A model generated the notes under the pieces. That model worked only from the letters and a program-made list of their open reading frames with translations, did not search any database and had not been told where the DNA came from. Both the position numbers and the translations under genes were made by a program. Below are positions 42,682-51,415 of a DNA stretch of 64,000 nt, piece by piece (the first letter of the stretch is position 1; every line of letters begins with the position of its first letter). Origin of the DNA: Kitasatospora humi (GTDB taxonomy: Bacteria > Actinomycetota > Actinomycetes > Streptomycetales > Streptomycetaceae); assembly GCF_020907985.1 (NCBI RefSeq), contig NZ_JAJJPA010000029.1:20348-84347 (forward strand), read 5' to 3'.

Positions 42682-42981
42682 CCGGACCTCGTCCCTCGAC
42701 CCCCGCCCGGCTCGCCGTAAACCTCGTCCGACCTGCGGTTCTGCGTCGGATCACGGGCTCTCGGCGATTCCGGAGCACAACAACCCGGTCGATGGTAGTC
42801 CGGCGCCGCCGGCCACCGAGAGCACCAACTGAGTGGACAGTTGCCGAAACTGATGCTCAGTCAGCTCCCATGTACTGCCCGGGGGAAGAAAGCTGACGGG
42901 CCGTCATGTGTTCTGACGACCCGTCAGGTGGATTTTCCGGGTGTGACCCATTCAACAGCGATCGGCGTGTCGCGGCCGGCC
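42682..42981. promoter_or_regulatory. spacer upstream of the Pls-like gene with paired dyads
   Basis: No ORF is supported here. TGACGGGCCGTCA (42894-42906) and TGACGACCCGTCA (42914-42926) are 13-bp dyads whose centres are 20 bp apart, two helical turns. They lie 213 bp in front of the Pls-like start and 56 bp behind the stop of the inhibitor gene, so they could regulate the former or end the latter. Confidence 0.45.
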
Positions 42982-43380
42982 TCAGAAACGGAAGACCGGA
43001 TCGGTGCGGGTGTGCAGGCCGCAGGAGTTGGCGAACGTCTGCTGCCAGTGCACGGGCATCCCGGCCCAGAGGCCGTCGGCGGTGGCGGTGACCGGCGCGT
43101 ACAGGTCGTTGCAGAACACCCCCGTGCGCCCCTTGAGTTGGTTGAAGTTGCCGCCGGCCAGGTCGAGTGCGCCACAGGCGGACGGGGCTTGCGGATGGCT
43201 GCCACCCGCGGGGTGGCAGAGCAACTCGGCGGCGGCGACCGGGGCGTCGGTCCCGGTGGCGACCACGCGGAGGGTGAGGTGCGAGTCGGGGAGCGGAGCG
43301 GCCCCGGCGGGCGTGGCGGTGAGCAGGGCGAGTGCGACGGCGGACAGCGCCGCGCGGATGCGCAGGGAGATCACCCGCAC
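42982..43380 (-). CDS. subtilisin-inhibitor-like (SSI) secreted protein
   Basis: The 132-aa precursor has a signal peptide (AALSAVALALLTATPAGAA, cleavage near residue 27). Its body has the SSI pattern of two disulfides: CHPAGG..SAC and CNDLYAPV..ANSC, then the final PVFRF strand. SSI proteins inhibit extracellular serine proteases and control sporulation- and transglutaminase-related proteolysis. In the reactive loop, aligned to the C-P-M-V-Y-D-P-V of the archetype, this protein reads C-N-D-L-Y-A-P-V, so the P1 position is Asp instead of the usual Met/Lys. The start GTG at 43378-43380 has only a weak SD. Confidence 0.85.
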   Translation of the reverse strand: MRVISLRIRAALSAVALALLTATPAGAAPLPDSHLTLRVVATGTDAPVAAAELLCHPAGGSHPQAPSACGALDLAGGNFNQLKGRTGVFCNDLYAPVTATADGLWAGMPVHWQQTFANSCGLHTRTDPVFRF

Positions 43381-43417
43381 AGAGCTACCACCGGCTGGGC
43401 CACCACGCCCAAGCGCG

Positions 43418-43795
43418 TCACTCCATCGTGGGCGCGTCGCTCGGCGGATCCACCGGATGGCGCAGCGCCTCGGTCTGCGCAGCGGCGAGGACGCGGTCGA
43501 GCAGGCCCGGCACGGCCTGCTCCAGGTCGGCGGTGCGCAGGGTGCTCACCCGCGAGGTGCCGCGCCGGTGCTGGCGGATCACCCCGGCCTCGCGCAGCAC
43601 CCGGAAGTGGTGCGTGGTGGTCGACTTGGTGACCGGCAGGCTGAAGGCGATGCAGGCCATGTCCTCGTGGCCTTCCGCGAGCTGGCGGACGATCTGCAGT
43701 CGGACCGGGTCCGCCAGTGCGTGCAGCACGGCGGTCAGGCGGATCTCTCCGGTGGCCGGCTCGGGTAGGGGGGTGGACGTCGCGGATTCGGTCAC
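43418..43795 (-). CDS. ArsR-family transcriptional regulator
   Basis: The 125-aa protein from GTG 43793-43795 has the ArsR winged helix: LHALADPVRLQIVRQLAEGHEDMACIAF, VTKSTTTHHFRVLREAGVI and RRGTSRVSTLRTADL. The classic ELCVCDL metal cysteines are absent and only one Cys remains (MACIAF), so this is not an arsenic sensor of the standard kind. It is divergent from the old-yellow-enzyme gene, and the 117-bp spacer contains several TCGTA/TACGA inverted repeats that probably serve as its operators. Similar ArsR/OYE pairs are common in actinomycetes and respond to reactive electrophiles. Confidence 0.88.
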   Translation of the reverse strand: MTESATSTPLPEPATGEIRLTAVLHALADPVRLQIVRQLAEGHEDMACIAFSLPVTKSTTTHHFRVLREAGVIRQHRRGTSRVSTLRTADLEQAVPGLLDRVLAAAQTEALRHPVDPPSDAPTME

Positions 43796-43805
43796 GGGGT
43801 CAATA

Positions 43806-43872
43806 GTACGACTCCTTTCGTAGTTCGCCGAGCGTCGTACTTCGATGGAAGTCGTAGTACGATGCTCTTCGT
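43806..43872. promoter_or_regulatory. ArsR operator cluster
   Basis: TACGA (43807-43811) and TCGTA (43818-43822) form one inverted repeat. ACTTCgatgGAAGT (43839-43852) and TCGTAGTACGA (43852-43862) form two more. They lie between the divergent arsR-like and OYE genes, where the repressor would block both. Confidence 0.6.
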
Positions 43873-43912
43873 ATCAAACAGCCGGCGCCTTTCCCACCGT
43901 CGAGGAGTGCTG

Positions 43913-45019
43913 ATGTCCGCCTTGTTCGAGCCGATCACCCTGCGCGAGCTCACCGTGCCCAACCGGGTCTGGATGCCCCCGCTGTGCATGTACTCCGCGG
44001 CCGCCGAGGGGCCGGGCACCGGTGCGGCCACCGACTTCCACCTGGCCCACCTGGCGGCCCGGGCGGCCGGCGGCACCGGTCTGATCATCATGGAGGCCAC
44101 CGCGGTGTCGCCCGAGGGCCGGATCTCCCCGGCCGACCTCGGCCTGTGGAACGAGCGCCAGCAGGAGGCGCTGGCCCGGGTGGTCGCCGCGATCAGCAGC
44201 CACGGCGCGGTGCCGGCGGTCCAGCTCGCGCACGCCGGCCGCAAGGCCTCCTCGCGCCGTCCGTGGGAGGGCGGCGCCGGCATCCCGGTCGCCGAAGGCG
44301 GCTGGCAGACGGTCGGCCCGACCGCCGAGGCCTTCGGTGACCACCCGGAACCGGACGCACTGACGGTCGAGGACATCCAGCGCATCGTGCGCGCGTTCGG
44401 TGCGGCCGCGGAGCGGGCCCTGGCGGCCGGTGTCAAGGCGGTCGAGATCCACGGGGCGCACGGCTACCTGGTGCACTCCTTCCTCTCCCCGCACACCAAC
44501 CACCGCACCGACGAGTACGGCGGCTCGTGGGAGAACCGGACCCGGTTCGCCCTGGAGGTGGTCGCCGCGGTCCGCGCCGTCTGGCCGGCCGAGCTGCCGG
44601 TCTTCTTCCGCACCTCGGCCACCGACTGGCTGACCGAGAACGCCGAGGACGCCCGCGACGGCTGGACCGGCGAGGACACCGTGCGCCTGGCCAAGGAACT
44701 GCACCAGGCCGGCGTCGATCTGCTCGACGTCTCCACCGGCGGCCTGGTGCCGGACGCCAGGATCCCGGTCGGCCCGGGCTTCCAGGTGCCGTTCGCCACC
44801 GCGGTGCGGGAGGGCGCGGGGCTGCCCGTCGGCGCGGTGGGCATGATCACCGAGCCGGCGCAGGCGGAGGCGATCGTCGCCGAGGGACGCGCGGACGTGG
44901 TGCTGCTCGGCCGCGAGCTGCTGCGCACGCCCTACTGGGCGAACCTGGCGGCGCGCGAGCTCGGCGCGGAGCGCCGCTGGCCGACGCAGTACGGGTACGC
45001 GGTGGGCAGCAACGCCTGA
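43913..45019 (+). CDS. NADH:flavin oxidoreductase (old yellow enzyme, YqjM-like)
   Basis: This 368-aa protein starts at ATG 43913 with GAGGAG upstream. It has the OYE TIM-barrel motifs VPNRVWMPPLCMYSA (flavin loop with the Cys of the YqjM class), QLAHAGRKAS, AVEIHGAHGYLVHSFLSPHTNHRTDEYGGSWENRTRF and VGMITEPAQAEAIVAEGRADVVLLGRELLR. The HGAH pair binds the carbonyl of alpha,beta-unsaturated substrates. It reduces electrophilic enones with NADPH, consistent with its divergent ArsR-type regulator. YqjM length and motifs are complete. Confidence 0.93.
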   Translation: MSALFEPITLRELTVPNRVWMPPLCMYSAAAEGPGTGAATDFHLAHLAARAAGGTGLIIMEATAVSPEGRISPADLGLWNERQQEALARVVAAISSHGAVPAVQLAHAGRKASSRRPWEGGAGIPVAEGGWQTVGPTAEAFGDHPEPDALTVEDIQRIVRAFGAAAERALAAGVKAVEIHGAHGYLVHSFLSPHTNHRTDEYGGSWENRTRFALEVVAAVRAVWPAELPVFFRTSATDWLTENAEDARDGWTGEDTVRLAKELHQAGVDLLDVSTGGLVPDARIPVGPGFQVPFATAVREGAGLPVGAVGMITEPAQAEAIVAEGRADVVLLGRELLRTPYWANLAARELGAERRWPTQYGYAVGSNA

Positions 45020-45055
45020 GCCGTCGTCAGCCGACCGCGCCCCGGTGCCGAACCG

Positions 45056-45346
45056 TCAGTACCGGGGTGGCCTGCTGCCGGTCATCGGGGCGTCCCGCCC
45101 GGGCCCGCGCCGCCGCTGCGCGGCGACCTGGCGCGCGATCACGATCTCGACCAGGCACCAGAAGACCCCGAACACCCCGACCCCGCTGACCAGCAGCGAC
45201 AGGGTCAGTGCCTTGCGGGCGTGCGCGTAGGAGGCCAGGGTCGCGTAGGTCAGACTGACCAGGGTGAAGGCGAGGAAGACCACGGTGCGCACACTGGCCG
45301 CGCGCACCTCGTCCGGCATCCGGCGCCTGCGGCGTGCAGCGGCCAT
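45056..45346 (-). CDS. small two-helix membrane protein (96 aa)
   Basis: The protein starts MAAARRRRMPDEVRAAS at ATG 45344-45346 with GGGAG eight nucleotides upstream; an ATG five codons earlier is less well served. It has two hydrophobic helices (TVVFLAFTLVSLTYATLAS and ALTLSLLVSGVGVFGVFWCLVEIVI) joined by a basic loop, and basic ends. No family recognised. It is a single gene converging on the OYE gene. Codon use is normal. Confidence 0.7.
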   Translation of the reverse strand: MAAARRRRRMPDEVRAASVRTVVFLAFTLVSLTYATLASYAHARKALTLSLLVSGVGVFGVFWCLVEIVIARQVAAQRRRGPGRDAPMTGSRPPRY

Positions 45347-45360
45347 CCACGGTACTCCCA

Positions 45361-45653
45361 TGTCGTTCGACGGGGCAGCAGAGCACCGACCCCGCTCACT
45401 GCCTGCCCGCACCGCCCCCGCGCAAACAGCGCTCCGCGGGCATGCGCGCCCCGGCGGGCGGCCGGACCGACCTCGCGCCGGGGCCCCGGGCGCGGCGGTG
45501 ATGGGGACGGCACTGGTGGCGGCCATCGCCCTCGACCCGCAACTCGGTCCCGTCGTCTGACGGTTCGCCGGCCGGCAGGGGCATGATGGTTCCGCAGGGC
45601 CCTCCGGCGGCCGCCCGAGGGCCGGGTCCAGGATCGACGGACGGGAGACCAGC
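45361..45653. other. spacer without supportable gene
   Basis: About 290 bp between the small membrane protein and the deazaflavin-dependent reductase. A run near 45499-45560 is open in one frame (ending TALVAAIALDPQLGPVV), but it is only 20 codons long and has no SD sequence. I see no other feature. Confidence 0.4.
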
Positions 45654-46103
45654 ATGCCCCTCACCGGCGAGTACCAGCCGAGCTCGACCCGGTTCGTGCG
45701 CGACCAGGTCGCGCTGTACGAGTCATCCGGCGGCACCGAGGGCACCACCATGCGCGGCAGGCCCGTCGTGGTGCTGACCACCCTGGGGGCCAGGACCGGC
45801 AAGCTGCGCAAGACCCCGCTGATGCGGGTCGAGCACGACGGCCGGTACGCCGTGGTGGCCTCCCAGGGCGGTGCGCCCACCCACCCGGTCTGGTACCACA
45901 ACCTGATCGCCGACCCCCGGGCCGAACTGCAGGACGGGCCGGTCCGACAGGACGTGATCGCCCGTGAACTCACCGGTGCGGAACGCGACCTGTGGTGGCG
46001 CCGGGCGGTCCAGGCCTGGCCGGACTACGCGGAGTACGCCAAGAAGACCGACCGGCTGATCCCGGTCTTCGTGCTGGAGCCGGCCGCCGCCCCGCACGCC
46101 TGA
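45654..46103 (+). CDS. deazaflavin-dependent nitroreductase-like (DDN) protein
   Basis: This 149-aa protein starts at ATG 45654 (GGGAG upstream). It has the split-beta-barrel FDOR signatures VVVLTTLGARTGKLRKTPLMRVEHDGRYAVVASQGGAPTHPVWYHNLIADPRAEL. This is the F420-dependent Ddn family (the mycobacterial member activates pretomanid). The basic KLRKTP loop binds the cofactor phosphate tail. It probably reduces quinones or fatty-acid-like substrates in the membrane periphery using F420H2. It is a single gene, and cofactor dependence is inferred from the family. Confidence 0.9.
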   Translation: MPLTGEYQPSSTRFVRDQVALYESSGGTEGTTMRGRPVVVLTTLGARTGKLRKTPLMRVEHDGRYAVVASQGGAPTHPVWYHNLIADPRAELQDGPVRQDVIARELTGAERDLWWRRAVQAWPDYAEYAKKTDRLIPVFVLEPAAAPHA

Positions 46104-46217
46104 GCCTCGGGTCCGAAAGGGGCCACCCCGCACTCCTGACCCCCTTCGGCTCCGCAGGGCCCGCCCGCCTGAACCTCAGCGGCCCTGGCAGGGCCCGCGC
46201 TCGCGGCTGACCCGCCG

Positions 46218-47471
46218 TCAGGCGGCGTGCAGCCGTACCGGCAGGCTCACGTGCGAGTTGATCAAGGTGGTGGCCTTGCGCACCGGCGGGCCGAGCAACT
46301 CGATCCGCTCGACCCGGGGCAGCAGCGCCTCGAAGACCAGCTTCACCTCCAGCCGGGCCAGCGGCGCGCCCAGGCAGAAGTGCTTGCCGCTGGTGAAGGC
46401 GTAGTGCGGGTTGGGGCTGCGGTCGATCCGGAAGCTGTTCGGCTCCGCGAAGACCTCCTCGTCGCGGTTGGCCGAGGTGATCCAGAGGCAGAGCAGGTCG
46501 CCGGGCTCGAGCGGAGTGCCACCGACCACCCGCGGCTCCAGCACGGTCCGGACGAAGTGCTGCGTGGGCGTCACCCAGCGCAGCACCTCCTCCACCGCCG
46601 AGTCCAGCAGCTCCGGGTGGCGGCGCAGCAGCGCCCACTGCTCCGGGTGCTCGGCGAACGCGACCAGGCCGCCCGCGGTGGCGTTCTTGGTGGTCTCATT
46701 GCCCGCCACCGCCAGATTGAGGCAGTTCAGCAGCACTTCGGTGCGGCTCAGCCGCTCTCCGTCCGCCAGCTCGGTGTCCAGCAGTCGGCGGATCAGGCCC
46801 TGCGGCGCCAGCTCGGCATGGTTGAGCAGGCCCGCCAGGTGCATCAGCAACTGGCTGTTGGCGGCCTTGGTGGAGGCCCGCCGGGCGGCCAGCTCGCCGG
46901 CCCGCGGGTCGTCCGCGGTCAGCGAGCCGGCGATGGCCCGGCTCGCCCGGTCGGCCAGCCGGTCCCACTCCCGCTCCGGCAGCCCGAGCAGCAGCCCGGT
47001 GGCCGCGGCGGGCAGCCGGGCGGCGACCGCCGCGACGAAGTCGCACTCGCCGGCCCGCACCGCCTGCTCGACCCACCCGGTCACCAGTTCCTGGAGCGTT
47101 CCGTTGACCGTCTTCGCCACCGACTTGTTCAGGCCGCCGCTCAGCAGCCGGCGCAGCCGGGTGTGGCCGGGCGGGTCCGAGATCTCGATCATCTGCCCGG
47201 CCGCCGGGTCGCGGCTGCCGAGCGCCGAGTCCAGGGTCATGCCGGACTCGCAGCTGAAGCCGGTGGCGTCCCGGAACACCGCGTCCAGGTCCCGGTAGCG
47301 GGTGGCCGACCAGAAGGCCGGCGCGTCCGCACGCTCCTGGCGGTGCAGGCCGTCCCGGCGGCGCAGCTCGGCGAACGCGGCGTACGGCGGGGCGGGGTCG
47401 AAGGACCGCGGATCGGTCAGGTCCGGCACCGCGGTCGAGCCGGCGGTTGCGGCGGGGAGGACGTCAGTCAC
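46218..47471 (-). CDS. cytochrome P450
   Basis: This 417-aa P450 starts at GTG 47469-47471 and its first 8 bp overlap the end of the peptide-synthetase gene. It shows the I-helix AVAGNETTKN, the ExxR as EEVLRWVTP, and the heme loop FTSGKHFCLGAPLARLE with the axial Cys. The C-helix reads DPPGHTRLRRLL. It fits class I bacterial P450s that use ferredoxin partners. The overlap with an adenylation-thiolation-reductase gene strongly suggests that it oxidises the amino-acid-derived product of that protein. No ferredoxin gene is adjacent. Confidence 0.93.
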   Translation of the reverse strand: MTDVLPAATAGSTAVPDLTDPRSFDPAPPYAAFAELRRRDGLHRQERADAPAFWSATRYRDLDAVFRDATGFSCESGMTLDSALGSRDPAAGQMIEISDPPGHTRLRRLLSGGLNKSVAKTVNGTLQELVTGWVEQAVRAGECDFVAAVAARLPAAATGLLLGLPEREWDRLADRASRAIAGSLTADDPRAGELAARRASTKAANSQLLMHLAGLLNHAELAPQGLIRRLLDTELADGERLSRTEVLLNCLNLAVAGNETTKNATAGGLVAFAEHPEQWALLRRHPELLDSAVEEVLRWVTPTQHFVRTVLEPRVVGGTPLEPGDLLCLWITSANRDEEVFAEPNSFRIDRSPNPHYAFTSGKHFCLGAPLARLEVKLVFEALLPRVERIELLGPPVRKATTLINSHVSLPVRLHAA

Positions 47472-50400
47472 GGCGGGCACCTCCGCTGGTGGCGAGCGGC
47501 GTCGGGATGAACCCGGACGCATGGAAGTACGCGATGTAGTGGTCCAGCAGGTCCCGGTCGACCGGCGGGCAGTCGATCCCGGTCCCGGCCAGTTCCCGGT
47601 CCACCCTGGCCCGGTCCAGCTGCGGCGCGACGCTCCGCGCGGCCAGCTCCTGCACGGTGAGGCCGCCGGGCGTGACCCGCTTGGTGAACAACTGGGTGAG
47701 CGGGGTGAACGGGTGGCCGGGGCGGTCGGCGAGGTGCGCCAGCAGCGCCTCGATCCACTCGGCGTACCCGGTGGTGCGGATCCGGTGCCCGTGCGCCCGC
47801 AGCCGGTCCACCAGGTCGGCCAGCACCCCTTCGCGGGGGTTGACCAGGTGGTAGGTCTGGCCCTCGGCGGGCGAGTGCAGGGCCAAGTGCACGATGGCGG
47901 CGGCCACGTGGTCGACCGGCAGCAGGTTGAGCGCCAGGTCGAGGTCCGGGGCCAGGCCCAGTTCGGCGATCGTCCGGAACAGCTCGCAGAGCGCGGCGCC
48001 GCTGTTCCAGACGTACCCCGTGGTGTCGCCGGATATCTCGTAGGGCCGGTGCACCGCCACCGGTAGGCCGCCCCGACCCGCGCTGCGGACCACCTCCTCG
48101 GCCACCCACTTGCTCTCCGGGTAGCCCATGGCGAGCAGTTCGACGTGGTCCAGCGGGGTGTCCTCGGTGACCCGACGCACCCCGGCCGCGCCCATGCCGT
48201 GCACCACGGCAAGCGTGGAGACGTGGTGCACCGGTACGGCCCGCCCGGCGGCCAGCCGCAGCACCTCCTGGGTGCCGTACACATTGGCGGCCCGCAGCTT
48301 CTCGTAGGGGTAGAGGAAGTTGACCTCGGCCCCGCAGTGGTGGATCACGTCGGTGGTGGCGGCCAGCTCGGCCCAGTCCGAGTCGCTCAGGCCCAGCCGG
48401 GGACGGGCCAGGTCGCCGAGCACCGGGCGGACCCGGTCGGCGGGCAGCGGGTGCCGGGCGCCGTAGCGGTCCTGGGCGTCGGCCAGGCGGCGGCGGGCGT
48501 GCTCCACGTCGCGGGCCCGGACCAGCGCGTGCACCACCGCATCGGTGCGCTCCAGCAGTTCACGCAGCAGGTAGGCACCGAGGAAGCCGGTCGCACCGGT
48601 GAGCAGCACGGCACGCGGAGCCCGCCAGTCGGGGCGCGGCTCGACGGTGGTCACCACCGGAACGTCCCAGACCAGGTCGGGCCGCCAGCGGTCGGCCTTG
48701 GGGCCGGCCACCAGGGAGTCGGGACCGGCGGTGAGCGTCCGCTCGACCGCGGCGGTGAAGGCACGCAGTGTCGGCTCGGCCAGCAGCTCGGTGATCAGGT
48801 GGTCGCCCAGCAGGTCGTCGAGCTCCAGTGCGCTCAACACTTCCGCCACCAGCTGGACGGCGGCCAGCGAGTTGCCGCCGGACTGGAAGAAGTCGTCCTC
48901 CGCCGCGGCCTGGCCATCGGGCAGTGTCGCGGCCCAGATCCGCGCCACGGTCCCGGCGGGCGAGTCGGGGCCGGTCTGCGCGGCCGGGGCCGGGGCCGCC
49001 GCAGGCACCGGCAGCGCCGCGCGGTCCAGCTTGCCGCTCGGGGTCAGCGGGAGCCGGTCCAGCACGGTCACCGACGCGGGCACCATGTAGCCGGGCAGCC
49101 GCTCCCGCAGGTAGGCGCGCAACTCGGCTCCGCTCGGGGCCGGTTCGGGGCGCCCGCCGGTGGCCACGTAGGCGGCCAGGCACCGGCTCAGCCCGTCCTC
49201 GTGCGCCAGCACCACGGCGTCGGTGACCTCCGGATGCCCGGCGAGCGCGGAGCGTACCTCGGACAACTCGATCCGGTGGCCGCGCACCTTCACCTGGTCG
49301 TCCTGCCGGCCGCAGAACTCCAGTGCGCCGTCCTCCCGGTGCCGTCCGTAGTCGCCGGTGCGGTAGACCGTGATTGACGACCCGTCAGCTTCCAGGGTGA
49401 GCTCGATGAACCGCTCGGCGCTGGACGCGGGCGCGTTCAGATAGCCGGCCGCCACCCCACCGCCGCTCAGGCACAGCTCGCCCCGCTCGCCGGGCCCGGC
49501 CAAGGTGCCGTCCTCGCGCAGCAGATGGCAGCCGGTATCGGAGATAGGCCGCCCGATCGGCACGCTGACGGCGTCCTCGGGCACCTCGGTGATCTCGTGG
49601 GCGAGTGCCACGCAGGCTGCCTCGGTCGGACCGTAGGCGTTCACCAGGTGCTGCGGGCGGCCGAGTTCGAGCACTCGTCGGGCGGCCTGGGGCTGCAGCG
49701 CCTCGCCACCGGTGACCACGTAGCGCAGACCCGCGAACATCTGCGGCCGCTCCCGCGCCATCAGATGGAAGAGGCTGGTGGTGAGGAAGAGCACGCTGAT
49801 CCGCTGCTCCTCGATGAACCGGGCCAACGCCGGGGCTGAGAGCAGGACTTCGGTGGCGGCCGGGACCAGGCAGGCACCGTTCAGCAGGGCCGGCCACAGT
49901 TCCAGCACCGCCGCGTCGAAGGAGAGCGTCGAGCCGTGCAGCACCCGGTCCTCGGGGCCGATCGCCAGGAAGCCGTTGTCGATCGACAGCCGGGCCACAC
50001 CGCGCTGGGGGACCGGCACGGCCTTGGGCCGCCCGGTGGTGCCGGAGGTGAACATCACGTAGGCGGGCGCCGCGGGGTCGGGCGCCGGCAGTGGGCCGGG
50101 TGCGCTGCCGGCGGCCAGCACCTGGTCGAACTCCCACACGGGCACGTCGTCCTGGTCGAGCCGGGCGCTGTCCGGCAGTCGCACCACGGCCACCGCGCGG
50201 CCGTCGCGCAGCATCGTTCGGCGGCGGTCGGCCGGCAGCGAGGCGTCCAGCGGCAGGTATCCGGCGCCGGCCAGCACGGTGCCGACCAGGGCGGTGCACG
50301 CGTCGGCCCCGCGTTGGCCGGCGATCCCGACCACCGCCCCGCACGCCACCCCGAGACGGCCCAAACCGCGGCCGAACTGCTGGGCAGCGGACAGCAGTTC

Positions 50401-50544
50401 GGCATAACTCAGAGACCCCTGGGCGGTCGCCACGGCCGACCGCTCCGGGTGGCGCTCGGCCTGCCGGGCGAACAACTCGGCCAGTGGGCGCCGGTAGTGC
50501 TCCTCCGCCGCTTCCCGGGCCGGCAGGACACCATCCATGGTCAT
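47464..50544 (-). CDS. single-module A-T-R peptide synthetase (thioester reductase terminus)
   Basis: The 1026-aa protein has one adenylation domain (about 20-500; YVMFTSGTTGRPKA, NAYGPTEAACVAL, YRTGDYGRHREDG), a thiolation domain DDFFQSGGNSLAAVQLV (serine about 556) and a thioester-reductase domain (about 640-1000; VLLTGATGFLGAYLL, NFLYPYEKLRAANVYGTQE, STLAVVHGMG). There is no condensation domain. Such proteins load one acyl or amino acid and release it as an aldehyde (or alcohol) using NADPH. The overlapping P450 gene would act next. It starts at ATG 50542-50544. The substrate cannot be deduced safely from the code residues. Confidence 0.9.
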   Translation of the reverse strand: MTMDGVLPAREAAEEHYRRPLAELFARQAERHPERSAVATAQGSLSYAELLSAAQQFGRGLGRLGVACGAVVGIAGQRGADACTALVGTVLAGAGYLPLDASLPADRRRTMLRDGRAVAVVRLPDSARLDQDDVPVWEFDQVLAAGSAPGPLPAPDPAAPAYVMFTSGTTGRPKAVPVPQRGVARLSIDNGFLAIGPEDRVLHGSTLSFDAAVLELWPALLNGACLVPAATEVLLSAPALARFIEEQRISVLFLTTSLFHLMARERPQMFAGLRYVVTGGEALQPQAARRVLELGRPQHLVNAYGPTEAACVALAHEITEVPEDAVSVPIGRPISDTGCHLLREDGTLAGPGERGELCLSGGGVAAGYLNAPASSAERFIELTLEADGSSITVYRTGDYGRHREDGALEFCGRQDDQVKVRGHRIELSEVRSALAGHPEVTDAVVLAHEDGLSRCLAAYVATGGRPEPAPSGAELRAYLRERLPGYMVPASVTVLDRLPLTPSGKLDRAALPVPAAAPAPAAQTGPDSPAGTVARIWAATLPDGQAAAEDDFFQSGGNSLAAVQLVAEVLSALELDDLLGDHLITELLAEPTLRAFTAAVERTLTAGPDSLVAGPKADRWRPDLVWDVPVVTTVEPRPDWRAPRAVLLTGATGFLGAYLLRELLERTDAVVHALVRARDVEHARRRLADAQDRYGARHPLPADRVRPVLGDLARPRLGLSDSDWAELAATTDVIHHCGAEVNFLYPYEKLRAANVYGTQEVLRLAAGRAVPVHHVSTLAVVHGMGAAGVRRVTEDTPLDHVELLAMGYPESKWVAEEVVRSAGRGGLPVAVHRPYEISGDTTGYVWNSGAALCELFRTIAELGLAPDLDLALNLLPVDHVAAAIVHLALHSPAEGQTYHLVNPREGVLADLVDRLRAHGHRIRTTGYAEWIEALLAHLADRPGHPFTPLTQLFTKRVTPGGLTVQELAARSVAPQLDRARVDRELAGTGIDCPPVDRDLLDHYIAYFHASGFIPTPLATSGGARRD

Positions 50545-50778
50545 CGGCGTGCTCTCCCTCGTCTCCCTGGAACAGCGGCGAGTCTAGGCAGGGCAAAATG
50601 CCGATGGCTTGGCGAAAGCCCTCGGTGGCACGTGGGTTGAGCTGCGCTTCGTGCCTCGGAGGTGGCCGGCCGGCGGAGTCCGGAGTGCGGCTACTGCGGC
50701 ACTTCCATGGCGGTACTGTGCCGAAAGCGTGAACATGACAGCGCTGGCCGGCCAGCCGCGCTGCCACGCCGGTGCCGG

Positions 50779-51300
50779 CTACTTCTTCTCGTACTCGGCC
50801 ACGATGGTGCCGCGGGCCACGGCCTGGAAGCCGATGGTGGCGCCGATCGCCGCCGCCGAGGTGTCCGAGTCCAGGCCGAGCTTCTCCACGCTCAGCGCGG
50901 TCACCGAGAAGACGTAGCGGTGCGGGCCGTGCCCGGCCGGCGGCGCGGCACCGCCGAAGTTCTTGGTGCCGTAGTCGTTGCGGCCCTGGACCGCCCCGGC
51001 CGGCAGCCCCGCGAAGTCGCCGCTGCCGGCTCCGGTGGGCAGCGAGGTCACGGTCGCCGGGATGTCGAAGACGATCCAGTGCCACCAGCCGCTGCCGGTC
51101 GGCGCATCCGGGTCGAAGCAGGTGACGGCGAAGCTCTTGGTCTCGGCCGGGAAGTCCGACCAGCTCAGCTGCGGCGAGAGGTCGCCGCCCGCCAGCACCT
51201 GGGCGTCGCCCAGGGTGCCGCCGTCGGTCACGTCGGTGCTGGTCACGGTGAGGGCGGGCACCTGGCGCTGGAAGTCGTGCGGGAGCGGTGGCCTGGTCAC
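50779..51300 (-). CDS. YbhB/YbcL-type PEBP-like protein
   Basis: The 173-aa protein read from GTG 51298-51300 (GGAGG ten nucleotides upstream) is a phosphatidylethanolamine-binding-protein fold. It contains LSPQLSWSDFPAETKSFAVTCFDPDAPTGSGWWHWIVFDIP, with the DPDAP and WHW ligand motifs, and GPHRYVFSVTALSVEKLGL. Bacterial members (YbhB, YbcL, Raf-kinase-inhibitor-like) bind phospholipid-like anions; their roles are poorly known. No signal peptide. A strong terminator lies just upstream, so the gene is transcribed independently of glpD. Confidence 0.88.
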   Translation of the reverse strand: MTRPPLPHDFQRQVPALTVTSTDVTDGGTLGDAQVLAGGDLSPQLSWSDFPAETKSFAVTCFDPDAPTGSGWWHWIVFDIPATVTSLPTGAGSGDFAGLPAGAVQGRNDYGTKNFGGAAPPAGHGPHRYVFSVTALSVEKLGLDSDTSAAAIGATIGFQAVARGTIVAEYEKK

Positions 51301-51361
51301 GTCGGGAACGCCTCCTGGGAAATCGGACTGGAAACTGACGTTGCGCCAGAGCCTAGACGAA

Positions 51362-51395
51362 CGGGCGGTCACCCCCATCCCAGGGTGACCGCCCG
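51362..51395 (-). terminator. terminator after glpD
   Basis: cgggcggtcaccc (51362-51374) pairs perfectly with 51383-51395 around an 8-nt loop (ccatccca). It begins 21 bp beyond the glpD stop codon and separates it from the PEBP-like gene. Confidence 0.8.
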
Positions 51396-51415
51396 TCCCG
51401 GCGAGTGCCTCGGCG

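Noticed and set aside
45499..45560. Tiny ORF ending TALVAAIALDPQLGPVV
   Set aside because: Twenty codons, no ribosome-binding site, no similarity.
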